From positions 186,001-250,000 of the forward strand of contig JAIXMR010000022.1 of the NCBI GenBank assembly GCA_025677835.1: a stretch of DNA of 64,000 nucleotides, given 5' to 3'. How positions within the stretch are numbered: position 1 is the stretch's first letter; the number at the start of each line of letters is the position of its first letter. Below the pieces are notes generated by a model, which was not told the DNA's origin, made no database searches, and saw nothing but the letters and a program-made list of their open reading frames with translations. This DNA comes from Sporodiniella umbellata. Lineage: Eukaryota; Mucoromycota; Mucoromycetes; Mucorales; Rhizopodaceae. Shown here in pieces: positions 21,628 to 32,521 of the stretch. A program made the translations under genes and the position numbers.

Positions 21628-21982
21628 GTGAGGGAGAGTATATCTTTTTAAGTGTATTTTTTAGGTCTACAACGATCAGGGAGAAATAAATAAGAACACT
21701 TATAGAACACGAATAAAGTTGATTACTGGACACTGTCAAACGCCAGAGCAAGACACTGCAGTTGAACCTTTGGTAAAGACCAAAAGTTACAGGTGTAATA
21801 AAAACAATGAGAAGTTAGCTTTTGAACGTGCCTTGCAGAAGAATGCAGAGTCTATCCAGGCTCTGCAGAAATCTATCCAACGGTCTGCCTTTCTACAACA
21901 ATGTACAGCCTTGGGCTGTTTTGCTTGTATTTGCGTATCAGCCTATTTATTTTTAAGCTTACGTTCATGTGCATGTATATAA
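21143..21982 (+). CDS. HMG-box protein with hydrophobic C-terminal segment
   Basis: Two exons, 21143-21568 and 21665-21982, give 247 residues. The N-terminus is helical; residues about 50-95 are a Lys/Glu-rich linker. One HMG box follows (MRRPLSSYNVFTKEMF, then LSFAEKSKLISKMWNEM and the split ...KKK/VYNDQGE), which normally bends DNA. The intron cuts the box and holds a (GT)20 run. After a helix (LQKNAESIQALQKSIQ) the protein ends in about 20 hydrophobic residues (CTALGCFACICVSAYLFL) and a short tail, which looks like a tail anchor. Alternative 3' splicing that removes this segment is possible. The HMG assignment is solid; membrane insertion is inference. Confidence 0.75.
21586..21626. repeat. 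(GT)20 microsatellite in the HMG-box intron
   Basis: Pure GT dinucleotide run starting about 18 nt after the GTAACC donor, occupying nearly half of the 96-nt intron. Confidence 0.9.
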
Positions 21983-22025
21983 TAGTAAAAATAACAATAA
22001 TAATAAAAAAAAAAAAAATTTTTTT
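21983..22025. terminator. 43-bp convergent 3' junction with A13/T9 palindrome
   Basis: Only 43 bp separate the HMG-box stop and the MTHFR stop. The junction is nearly pure A/T with an A run followed by a T run and an AATAATAATAA stretch, so the two transcripts must overlap or share poly(A) signals. Confidence 0.5.
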
Positions 22026-22800
22026 TTATAATAGCTTGAAGAGTATATCGGCCTTTTGGAAGTCGTGATGAACAATGTTCACAAGCCAATGGGTATCACC
22101 AATCTCCTGAAGTAGTTTTTGACTTTCGCTCCCAACAGGGTAGTGTTGCTCCCATTCTTTCCACAGACCAAACGCTTCATCCTATTAAATGTATATAGAA
22201 TGCGTCAAAGGGTTGCTATTTTTTATTTTGCCCTAACCTTCCAACTTTCAAAACTTGCTTTTTCAATAATAGTAGGCTGAATGATCTCTTTCTCTGGAAA
22301 AACACCCCATGTAACTGTACATTGAGCATCCGGATGACTTACATTTGAAAGGAAATCGCCCTTTTTTATGAAATAGATATACACACATGTATGAGGGATT
22401 GAATCAATGTATAGAAAATGTTGGTTTACCTTTCGGTTGGTACTAAACCAAGTGATTGATTTGATTTTTGATAGCCGTTCTGTCAAGGCTTTGAATATTT
22501 GATCTGACACAAAGAATTCAACAAAGGCCTTTTGATACACATATCCCTCTTTAGGTCCCCAGCCATACACCGGATCCTCACTCGGTCGACCATTCACAGC
22601 TGGTTGAGAACTCACAGTCCAATAACCCAGGTCAATCCAACGTAACAACTCTTGACGGATCTCTTCTGTCTCGGTCGATAGACTTTCTTCACACCAAGGT
22701 AATGAATCCAGTTCACCACATACATATCTTTTAAACAAGTGTGTCACATCCTCTGTCTTTTTCGGTGTACCCCATTTATCAATGGCTTGGGATGTCTAAG

Positions 22801-22831
<31 letters not shown>

Positions 22832-24106
22832 GAAAAAAATAAAATGATGTGTTTATTGTAATGGATCTTCTTCTATATCTTGACCTGTTCTTACGGGTAA
22901 TAGTTGACCAGCACCATAGGTATTTTCACCAAAAGCTATATACATAGGTACATTTACTTGATAAGAAGCCTCTTGTTTTTTATTATTATTTACCAGGTGA
23001 TCTATAATCGCCATAACGACCATTTGGAAACTCGTCCCATACGGCAATTTTGCCAGGATCTCGAGCCGGTGTGAAAGGCGAGAGGGTAGAAGGAGGTTGA
23101 GGGTTCTAAATGATAAAAGGTGAGAGGAGTGAATGACAAGCAGCTATATATATATATATATATATTACAGTATAGGGATTCAATTGGTCTAATATCAAAC
23201 GAGTGGAACGTTCAAGGTTCAAGGTTGAGATGTGAAAGTGGCAAAGGTTGGCTTTTTGGTGTAACTTTTGAATCATTTCGACGGCTAGACTAACGCCGTA
23301 ATCTTTTACTTTTTGATCATCGCCTTTAATTGTCTCGAGTGTGGCCAAGACCGAGGGCGGGACTTGTACATGACAGAGGTGTAACATCCGACGGAATGTT
23401 TGATAGGTAGGGATAGGCATAATACCAGGCACGATGGGCACCTGGATCCCTTTGGCACGGCAGGTGTCCATCCATAGCAAGAAACGATCCGGATCATAAA
23501 AGAATTGAGTGACAATAAAATCCGCACCGGCATCGACTTTGGCTTTCAGGAAATCGAGTTCTTGACCAGGATCTTTTTGGCTGTCTACATGGCCTTCAGG
23601 ATAACCAGCCACACCGATACAGAACTGATCTCCATAATGCTTACGGATAAAACGCACCAGGTCGATGGCGTGCTGGAATGCCTGTTGCTGTGTACCGTAT
23701 TCTCTACCTCGCGGTGGATCCCCTCGTAGAGCCAGAATATTATGAATTCCTGCGGCTGAGGCTTCCTCTAACGCCTGTCGTAATCGATCCTCTTCTAGAT
23801 TGGTGCAGGTCAGATGCATCAAGGTGCATAGCCCAAGTGATTGCGCTTCCGAACATAGTTTCAACGTACGTTCATGGGTAGATCCTCCAGCACCCCAAGT
23901 ACAGGAAATAAATTCTGGTCTTAATTGGCTCATACGTCCCAACCGATCCATCAGATTCGTATATCCCTGAACTCACAGTAAGCGCAACACGTACATTTAT
24001 CTATTGGGTTATTCATTACTAGCTCGGTTTTGGGTGGAAAAAATTCAAATGAATAATTAATCTTTTTTTGATGATCGCCTTCTTTGATTTTATCAATAAT
24101 CTTCAT
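22026..24106 (-). CDS. MET13: Methylenetetrahydrofolate reductase (MTHFR)
   Basis: FAD enzyme reducing 5,10-methylene-THF to 5-methyl-THF for methionine synthesis in the cytosol. Exon 1 (from 24106) encodes the typical start KINYSFEFFPPKTE and joins to GYTNLMDRLGRMSQL. The TIM-barrel domain shows ISCTWGAGGSTHERT, NILALRGDPPRG, ADFIVTQFFYD and VPGIMPI. The C-terminal regulatory domain, which binds S-adenosylmethionine in eukaryotes, follows in several small exons (YGWGPKEGYVYQKAFVEFF, TVTWGVFPEKEIIQPT, then a last exon beginning DEAFGLW). Introns contain (TA)n runs at about 22801-22827 and 23143-23164. Start and stop are well supported. Yeast has two isozymes (Met12/Met13) and I do not separate them. 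Confidence 0.93.
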
Positions 24107-24730
24107 TTGGATAATAAAAAAAAAAAACTAGAGTAAAAAGAGAAACACAAGAAAAAAAAAAATAAAAATAAAAATAGATCCTGCTTATAAGTATTCAAAG
24201 AGTAAAGATGAGATGAATGTCGTCATTGATTTTCGTTTTCCCTTTCATTTGTCAAACCAAATGCTCGTCACAAAAAGACAGGATGGATGATGAGATTATG
24301 CAGCTCAGGGAAATCTTGCTACTGCTTTTTTTTTTTTTTTTTTTCTAATAGGCGTAGAAACACGCTGTTCTCAAAAGAGGTTGCATGAGACAAACAATAC
24401 GCCGTCACGTCTCTAAAAAAAAAAAGGATCTCTTGGGCACGGGTGGAGCTTTTGTAGCGGGAAAAAAGCTTATGATCGAAAGCTAGCCTATCGTTGGGTA
24501 GTCCCGTTTGCCTCTTGGTATTTGATAGATTCCTATTGGCAATCACTGCTAACTGACTGTCGACTAGATAGAATCCTGGCTTTATAACAGAATGATTGGC
24601 TGCTGCTATAGGTCATCTATCGTTGTGCAGTCACTTTTGTTTTGAAAATCAACCGGAATTATATCGTTTTCGATATCAAACGCTTGTCAATCCCTTTCAA
24701 TGGCCGCCATGCTTTTTTACGCGTTTTTTT

Positions 24731-24767
<37 letters not shown>

Positions 24768-24927
24768 TTGCGTGTGACGCTCACTTTAGATTACAACACT
24801 CTACAATTTTTTTTTTTTTTTTCGTTGTTGCCTTTATTGACTCGGCTTTTTTATTTATTTCATAATTTTCTTTTTGCTATTTTGTGTATATTTTTGCAAG
24901 AAAGTTTGAGCGAGAGTGTGTTTAGAA
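24107..24927. promoter_or_regulatory. Divergent MTHFR/CDC7 promoter region with ACGCGT
   Basis: 821 bp between divergent genes, with T/A homopolymers including A32 at 24732-24763. An ACGCGT hexamer (24719-24724) lies about 205 bp upstream of the CDC7 ATG. It is the core of the MluI cell-cycle box bound by MBF in yeasts and would fit G1/S control of a replication kinase. A single hexamer can occur by chance. Confidence 0.35.
24732..24763. repeat. A32 run upstream of CDC7
   Basis: Homopolymer immediately downstream of the ACGCGT hexamer in the CDC7 promoter region, followed by a T run. Confidence 0.85.
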
Positions 24928-26635
24928 ATGAGTGGAATGAATGAAAAGCCCAAAGCAGCCTTAGCTTTACGTACAAAAACCAACCTTGTTCAATTACCAC
25001 TCAAACAATTGAAAAGAAAAATCAGCGACGAGAAGTTACCACCTGCTAAACGAGCACTTTCAGACTCTATCAAAAGCTCCCTTTCAGAGCCAATCAAGAC
25101 ACCCAACGCTACCCTTGGTCTTGGAGACACTCTCTGCAAAGACTCACCACCGCCCAAAAAGATAGAAGACGAGACTCGTGCCCAAAAGAAAACAACAGAA
25201 AAAACAACAGAAAATAGCCCAAAAATCGATAAGGCTGAGCGTGCACGACTCGAAAAAGAAGAGATGAAACAATTGATGAAAGAGTTACCTTGTCTAAGCG
25301 AATACTATGAATTGAAAGAAAAAATCGGTCGAGGTAAACATCCAAACGGAACAGACTTCTTCTAAACTGTGTGGTTTTAGGCACCTTTAGTACTGTGTAC
25401 AAAGCGCTGGATATTCGACGTGATATGTACGATAACAACGATTGGTTTTCCACCGTCTTGAACAAACCTTATACCGGCGAAGACAAAGCAAAGCATCTCA
25501 ACGACGCCAAAGTCCAGAACGAATTCGTCGCTCTCAAACGAGTCTATAGCACCAGCAGTCCCCATCGTATCGCTAATGAAATCAAAATACTACAGCAACT
25601 CAAAGGTACCGCCTGTATTTCACCTCTCATCACCGCCTTTCGAGACGGTAACGACACCTTTGTTGTAATGCCTTATTACCCACACGACGATTTCAATGTA
25701 CACTTATTTTATCTTTAGTCTACTTTGTCCACTGAACACTCTTTTCTAGGATGCTTATAACACGATGTCGTGTAACGATATCAAATCTTATTTGAAATCC
25801 ATGTTTACTGCCCTGTCTCAACTACACGACCTTAAAATCATCCATAAAGACATCAAGCCCAACAATTTTCTCTACAACATCAAAAAGAAAGTAGGTTATC
25901 TCATTGACTTTGGTCTAGCTCAGGTAAAAATAAGCAGTCATAAGACATCCCAACCCCTAGATTCTAAATTGGCTTTCTTATAGCGAGAGGAAGACACAAA
26001 ACATCTAGAGGAGAAACCTGAGGCTGCTGATGAATTGCCTCTTGTGGAACCTGTGAAAGGATTTGATACGCGTGACCCAAGGTAAATCACTATCCCATCT
26101 ATTCACCCTTTCTGATCATCGACCCGACTCCCTTAGAAAACAAGTGAGAGCCAACCGAGCAGGTACCAGAGGCTATCGTGCGCCTGAGGTATTACTTCGT
26201 GTAGTACATCAAACAACTGCAGTCGACATCTGGTCTGTGGGTATCATCTTGCTTTCTCTCTTGACCCGTGTCTTTCCTTTCTTTGTTGGTTACGATGAAG
26301 CCGATTCGGTAGTTGAAATCGCTAATGTCTTTGGTTACCATACTTTACAGAAAATGGCTTTCAAATACAGTAAGCAAAAAACGATAGAGACATATCTATT
26401 GACTCGCTCGTTTTCTTTAGATCGTATTGTTCATTCAAATATTTGCGGTCTGCCTGCTGAGAAAGTGCCTCTTAAAAAACTATGTGCTTACTATAATGGG
26501 GATGAACTTTGTGCCTGGCCAGACGCTGATATTCGTGCTGTTTTAAACCTGTTGGAAAAATGTCTTCAATTAGATCCAACAGAACGTATTACTGCTCGAG
26601 ATGCTTTAAAACATCCATTCCTTCATTTTGACTAA
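24928..26635 (+). CDS. CDC7: Cdc7 (DDK catalytic subunit) protein kinase
   Basis: Ser/Thr kinase that with Dbf4 phosphorylates MCM helicase to fire replication origins. Five exons (24928-25333, 25381-25697, 25750-25923, 25984-26081, 26137-26635) join in frame to 497 residues. A basic N-terminal tail precedes the kinase: glycine loop IGRGTFSTVYKA (split by intron 1), FVALKRVY, catalytic loop IIHKDIKPNNFLY, LIDFGLAQ, then a short acidic kinase insert before the P+1 region GTRGYRAPEVLL, DIWSVGIILLSLL and a C-terminal helix with LDPTERITARDALKHPF. The Cdc7-specific N-F-L-Y after the catalytic Asp and DFGLAQ identify the family. The loop has HKD where Cdc7 kinases usually have HRD. Confidence 0.93.
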
Positions 26636-26942
26636 TTTCTCTCCTTTTCTATAAAAAAAAAAAAAAAAAAAAAAAAAACATGTATGTATACCCTTTGCCC
26701 TTCCATTTTTCTTTTTTATTTCCCCCCCCCACATAAAATAAACGAGTGTTTTTCTTTTTTTTTTTTTTTTTTTTTTTTTGTTATTATTATTTTCTTGAAT
26801 AGACAACGTTTTTATTAATATAAGACGTACTTTTTATGTACATGTGTGTATATCCCAAAAATTCAATTTATATTATACAAGAAATCACGGGTACATCCAA
26901 CCAAAAAAAAAAAAAAAAAAAAAATAGAGAGAGGGGATGGTT
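26636..26942. other. Convergent 3' region with A, T and C homopolymers
   Basis: 307 bp between the ends of CDC7 and the next gene, with A27 (about 26653-26679), C9 (26722-26730), T23 and A20 runs and AATAAA-like signals. No ORF of interest. Confidence 0.6.
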
Positions 26943-28248
26943 TCAAGACATGGCTAAAAACAAAGGTCGACCTTTACCTGTTAATTTCACGGATAATTCA
27001 GATTTGATTAAATCTTCCATTCCATTTTCTTCCCATTGGGATTGAACCAATTCAAGTTGACGTTCTAGTTTGCTGGTATCCCAACTGCCAAACTCCAGTT
27101 CGAACCGACTTTTACGTGTAGACGCCAAGATCTTGTCCTCTTCATCATGTAGTTTGCCCTGTTCTGCATTGTATCTTTCCAGCTAAAAAAAGAGAGAGAG
27201 AGAGAGAGAGAGGGTGGGACTCCATTGTTAGCATCTATGTTTACATAGATCAGAATAACACACTTGCCTCATTTTCTTGTTCTGGAGCCCAGGAAACACG
27301 TTGTTTGACCGGCTGTACAGGCAAAGGAGACGAAGGGCGACTGTAAGGACTGTAATGAGCGCTATGATGATAATGATGGTACCCATGTTTGGATGAACCG
27401 GAAGGATAGGAAGGAGGAGGTCGAGAAGGAGGGGCAGCAGAGGATGACTGAACAGGAGGTGAATATTTAACAGAAGGGGGCGGGGCTGGGGACGCTTGGG
27501 GTTGAGAGGCAAGGGCAGGTTTGGTGGGCGTCGTGTTGGCAGGTGTGCTTGGGTGATTCGCTGAAGATGGCGCATAGCTTGGTTCGGGTGGCGGTGGTGG
27601 AGGGGGTCCGCCACCGCGAGGTGAGTGAGGTGTGTGTGCAAACGAGGGTGTCGAATGGTTGGATCTTGAAGGGGGGCCTAGAGAGCCACTCGATGGCTCT
27701 CGGCTATGGTACCCTGATGGCCTATACCCTGTCTGGTAGGGGGAGGAAGGAGGCGGAGGTCCTGCATAGGGTCGCCTGGAAGGATAGGGCGGGTACCGAT
27801 ACGGATAAGGATAAGATGGTGATCCTTGATAAGGGCGATGGTGATCGTGGGATTCTCTTCGGCTCATACTGCCTCCGCTTCGAATACTCACAGGCGAGGG
27901 TGATCGTCTTGAGCTATAAGAATAAGAAGACGACCCATGGTAATATCCATACGAAGGTCGACGGGGAGACCGGGAATCAGACCGTGGCGGTGGTGGCGGC
28001 GAACCCGATGGGTAATGGCCACCATAGCCTCTTCCCTCTGAATAACTATAGCGGTGATCCTTTACATATCCGTCGCGAGCAGGCGATCGAGATGAGGAGT
28101 AATGTGGATTCGGTGAACGATTTCTTCCTCCAGGATCTCGGTAATCTCTCTCAGAACGATAGCCGTCATTAGGTCTATAGGCATCAGACCTCGGGCGACT
28201 GTAATACCCTCGATATCTGTCATCGTATCCTCGTCCATATCTATCCAT
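26943..28248 (-). CDS. Tyr/Arg/Pro-rich protein with C-terminal coiled coil, Lge1-like
   Basis: Exon 1 runs from ATG 28248 to 27265, exon 2 from about 27183 to the stop at 26943. The first ~100 residues are rich in Tyr, Arg and Gly (MDRYGRGYDDRYRGYYSRP), then come long Pro/Ser/Tyr-rich stretches with a PPPPPPP run. The last ~80 residues form a charged coiled coil (DEEDKILASTRKSRFELEF, then LERQLELVQSQWEE). A Y/R-rich disordered N-terminus plus a C-terminal coiled coil is the layout of yeast Lge1, the scaffold for H2B ubiquitylation, and of periphilin. I favour an Lge1-like identity on layout and coiled-coil pattern, not on close identity. The only in-frame junction uses a GC donor (GAG/GCAAGT). 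Confidence 0.55.
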
Positions 28249-29437
28249 AATTTTGCAACTTAAAACAAATGAATACACCAAAAAGTAAAAAATAAAAAAT
28301 AAAAATCAGAATATAGTCTGCTGTCCAAATAAAATGGGATTTATTTCAAAGTCACATCCACCAAGATCAAGTCTCACTTTTTGTGTCAAACAAAAAACAA
28401 ATGCAATCAAATACTGCCTACAAAAAAAAAAAAAAAAAAAAATATAGACACAAACGATTCTTTTGTTTGGCTACAGATCGTTACAAGCACTCAGTCTGTA
28501 CTTCTTTAGGGGTTCTACTATTGGTAGAAACTTCTTTTGAAGCCGACCTTATGTAGTCAGTTCAATTGTCTTGGATCGTTTTGCTTATGTCGTGCTTCTC
28601 AAACATCGGGTTTCTTTTCGTAAAAGAGCCTCTGCTCATATTGGTATTTCTAACTACCGCTATATAGCCGCTTTTTTTCCTAGACGGCCTATAGCTTTTC
28701 TATTGGTCTGACGTAATTATCCTTTTGTAAGGTATACGAAAAAGGTTTCCTCAAGGTGTCTAAACAGGGTAAGTAGAATGACAAACGATGCTTGTCTGGA
28801 TGACGTTGGATTGGTAATAACTTGATACGCTTTTGGGGCTTTAGAGAAGTGAATTTCGGTAGAGATGATACTAAAAACCATCATACATATCTAAAACTTA
28901 CAGCCTTATCAGCTAGATTTTCTAGGTCAATAGCAAAAGTCTCTCTCTTTTTTTTTTTTTTTTTTTCAAAACGTAACCTGTATCTAACACGACCCATAGT
29001 TTCGTTTTTGTTTAAGATAGAGAGTGGAAATAAGTTACCTAGGCTTCTGTAACAAACGTATGAAAGGTATATTTTACAATTTGCGACAAGCGGCTTACTC
29101 TAAGTGAAGGTAAAAAGTTACTTGTTAAAAAACAGCCTTTATTTGATCAAAGCAAGCTAAAATGTGCTGTAATAGTCAAGGTTGTACTGAGAGGCCACAG
29201 TAGTACTGAGATCAAATAGTATCCGATAATGATAGGCATAAAATAAACGCGTACTTATCTTATATGAGACACTGCATGTGCTTGATTCATCTAATTTATA
29301 GCATCAAGAAGACTCGCTTTTTTTTTTTTTTTTTTTTTGTAACAGTTTTATAAATGCTCAATTGAGATTGCTTGTTTATATTTATAGCGAATAATAATAA
29401 TAAAAAATGTACACTATTTTTTTGAGGTAAAACTTTG
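28249..29437. other. Intergenic, no gene seen
   Basis: 1.2 kb upstream of the Lge1-like gene, with A and T runs (28421-28442, 28949-28966, 29319-29338). No supported ORF; presumably holds the promoter of the minus-strand gene. Confidence 0.4.
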
Positions 29438-31353
29438 TTAAACTTTGAACCGATAATCCAAGCGGTCAGATCCTTCGTCTGTCGAGTTCTTTGTATAATC
29501 TTCCCGTTCTTTTTCAGTCAAAGACTGCCAGAGAGTCTCACGGCGCTTGTTTGTAAAGACATAGCGAAAGTGTTGAAAAACACAAACGATGGCCGTAAAA
29601 ATAACAGAGCCTACAATTCCCCAGTTTCCTTTGACAAACCTTGGACCATCTTCTTTTACTGTTTTTATAAAGAAAAAAAAAAAGGGGGGGGGCAAAGTTA
29701 AAAAAAAAACTCTTTTCTATGTTTGTATGTGTAAACTTACGATACATTTGAGAACCAGGCACACTACATATGTTGGCAGCGCCTATAATAGCACCAAGAG
29801 CAAGTACACGTTTACTATGAGGGGCTGTATTGGAAGACATCCAGGCAATATTCATTCCATGATAGGATGGGCTTGAGGCAGCAAACAAAGTGACTACATA
29901 AAAACTCCAGCGACCAGCGCCGTCAGATAATAAAATCAAACCTAAATAACTTGCAAATGACCACGCAAGACTAAAGAGACAATGAAGGCCATAGCTGCCG
30001 TGTTTGTCTGCACTTCTGGCTACCCAGATGGAAAAAACAAGGTTAATGATATAACCGGGTATCGTCAGCAGGTTTGCTGTAGTTATTTCAAAACCATAGC
30101 TGGTGGTCATTTTTGGGAAATAGGTGGACATAGGAGTAGTATACATATTGTACATGAAAGCTATCAGCAGGTGAGTCCATACTTTGGTGTCTAGCAGAGT
30201 TGAACGGACGTCGTGCCAAGTGATTTTTAGGTTTTGGTCCAGTTTGTATTTATCGTCACTAATAATTCGCGTCACAGCAATCGATTCTTCACGTTCATCA
30301 AACCAACCGTTTTTGCCCCGGAGAAGACCTTTTGTAGTTACAGGGCTACTAGGTAAATAAAAGCTATATAAAGTTAGTCTGGCTGTTTTTTTTTTTTTTT
30401 TTGTTTGATGAAATCAAAATGATCTATTTTTAATGCATACATGGCAATAAATCCAACGATATGGGTAAAAATCCCATCAATAAGAAACAGCCATTTCCAA
30501 CCGTAAAGCCCGCCTACGCCATTGAGATTGAAGATACCAAAGGATATCAACCCAGAAAAAGCAGAGGCAAAAGCTTGAATTCCCCAAAACCATGCAAGAC
30601 GTGTAGCAAGTTCTGAAGATTTGTACCACGTCGTAAAGTAAAGCAAACAGGAGGGAATAAAACCAGCTTCGGTAATAGCTACCACTACTCTTACCACCAT
30701 AAATTCACCAAAATTCTAAGAAAAAGAAGAAGGTCAGGTAACAATAATAATAACCAAAAAAAAAACACCACAAATTACATGCAATAAGACATGGGACCAG
30801 GTGGCTATAGCCCATGTAAACATCAGAAAAGGAATCCAACGATGAGGACCTACACGTTTTGCTATCGGATTTGATATTAAAGTAACAAGAGTAAAGGCAA
30901 TAGAATATACAAGAGTAGATGTGTTTACACCTGTAACATCAAATCCCAAATTTTCAGGCATATTGTCAGAAATAGCGTTGGCTTTTTAGTTAAAGGGAAG
31001 AAGATGGGAGAGTTAAATAATCAATACTGGTATTAAGCAAAAGAAAAATAAAAAAAAAAAGGGGGGGGAGTTAGATACTTACATATGTTTGTTCTATCCA
31101 TGTTCAATACAAACGTCATAAGTAAAACAAAAGGCATGAGTCGAGTATCGATTTTGTAAACCACTTTTTTTTCTTCTTCTTCTGTCCACTCAAGATTCGC
31201 TATATAACCTTTGACACTGTGTTCATAGTAGTCACTGGAGTACGCACTAGTACTGGTCTTTTTTTCTAGCCTATTCAGATCTTCATGATTTATTTTTTCT
31301 TTGACCAAAGTGCTTTGATAGCTTTGGGTCTGGTTTTCCTCTGATATGGCCAT
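29438..31353 (-). CDS. Allantoate permease-family (ACS) MFS transporter
   Basis: Plasma-membrane major facilitator of the anion:cation symporter family (Dal5, Tna1 and relatives), which imports small organic anions such as allantoate, nicotinate or pantothenate; the substrate is not predictable here. ATG 31353 opens a cytosolic N-terminus. TM1 ends with the family signature LNMDRTNIC (before a splice junction). Later blocks are NMPENLGFDVTGV, RVVVAITEAGFIPSCLLYF, GWKWLFLIDGIFTHIVG, MYNMYTTPMSTYFP, YHGMNIAWMSSNTAP and a C-terminal KRRETLWQSLTEKE ending at 29438. About 12 hydrophobic segments over six or so exons. Two introns carry A-run plus G8-9 tracts. Confidence 0.88.
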
Positions 31354-32521
31354 TTAATATTAAGAAGCTCTAGGAAAAGACACGCCAAAGCAGATCAGTT
31401 GTAAAATAAGACGGAAGAAAAAAGAGGAAAAAAATAAAAGCTCTTTCTTTTATGCATTTGTATAAAATTAAAGGGGGGGGGAGGAGTAGAGTGGAGATGG
31501 GTGTCAGATTTTTTTTTTTTTTTTTTTTTTTGCAAGAAAAATATTCTTATGAAATGTCGAATCCCACATCATATTTTAAATCGATTGTGCAATTCATGCT
31601 TTCAAAAAGGCAAATACTGCTTTAGGCTTTTTGTCTGTTACACGAGCCACTGAAAACGGATAATAAATAGTAGAGTAGAATTGCGCAAAATTTCCCACTC
31701 ACAAGTCAATCCGTTGGGTAGCAAAATACCGAAAGCAACACAAGGGAACAGAACAAGTGGTAACAAGGATGAAAATACGTTGTATTTAAGCACTACTCTT
31801 CAAGGGTTTTTGCTCACTTGTCTCGCGAAATTTAAGCTAACAGGCGATGATAAGAGCTAACAGTAACCCTTTAAACAAATATTATTATCGCGGTGTCAGG
31901 TTGTGTATTTTAAGAGCATTATCTAAAAAAAAAAAAAAAAAAAAAATAGTTGAAATTCTTATCTCTGTACTATGGCAAAATCCTCCAAGATGCTCGCGCC
32001 ATCCACTGACGCATTTCCTTGAGGTAACGATCGAAAGTGAAACTAAGTTAGCTAGTAAAAATGTTCCGTCTATCTTTATGGAATAGATTACCTTAAACAA
32101 AAAAAAAAAAAGCACACACACACGTACATAACCATAAGGTTGTATTGTGATTGGAAGCGAACACAGTTTTGATATAAAACAAGTCTATCTGTGTTCTGGT
32201 GAAATACAAAGATCTTTGTGTCGCCTTCCATTGTGTATACAATTTTCCCTTGTGTGTCGCAATAGCAATCGAAAAGTCGCCATAGATTGCACTTTCCCCG
32301 AAAAAAAAAAAAAAAAAACAGATGTTCGAGAAGTAAAGATAAAAGTTATCTTCTTTCTCCTTTAAAAACAGCCGTCTCTATTTAATTTCAATATTTGATA
32401 ATCTTTTATCAACAAAAAAAAAAAAGGGTCCAAGCTTCTACATGCGGAGTTTGCCACTAAAATTTTCTACCCTTTTCTTTTGAGCTATTTTTGTTCTTTT
32501 TGTCCTTTTTTTTATTTCTCG
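31354..32521. promoter_or_regulatory. Divergent region, ACS transporter / tRNA ligase
   Basis: 1.17 kb between outward-facing genes. It holds G9 (31473-31481), T22 (about 31509-31530), A22 (about 31925-31946) and A17 runs. A GATAAG hexamer near 31849 would fit nitrogen (GATA-factor) control of a permease but is a single short match. No gene recognised. Confidence 0.35.

Noticed and set aside
27543..28172. 209-residue plus-strand frame
   Set aside because: Antisense to the low-complexity Lge1-like exon, whose own frame has sensible composition and a good downstream exon.
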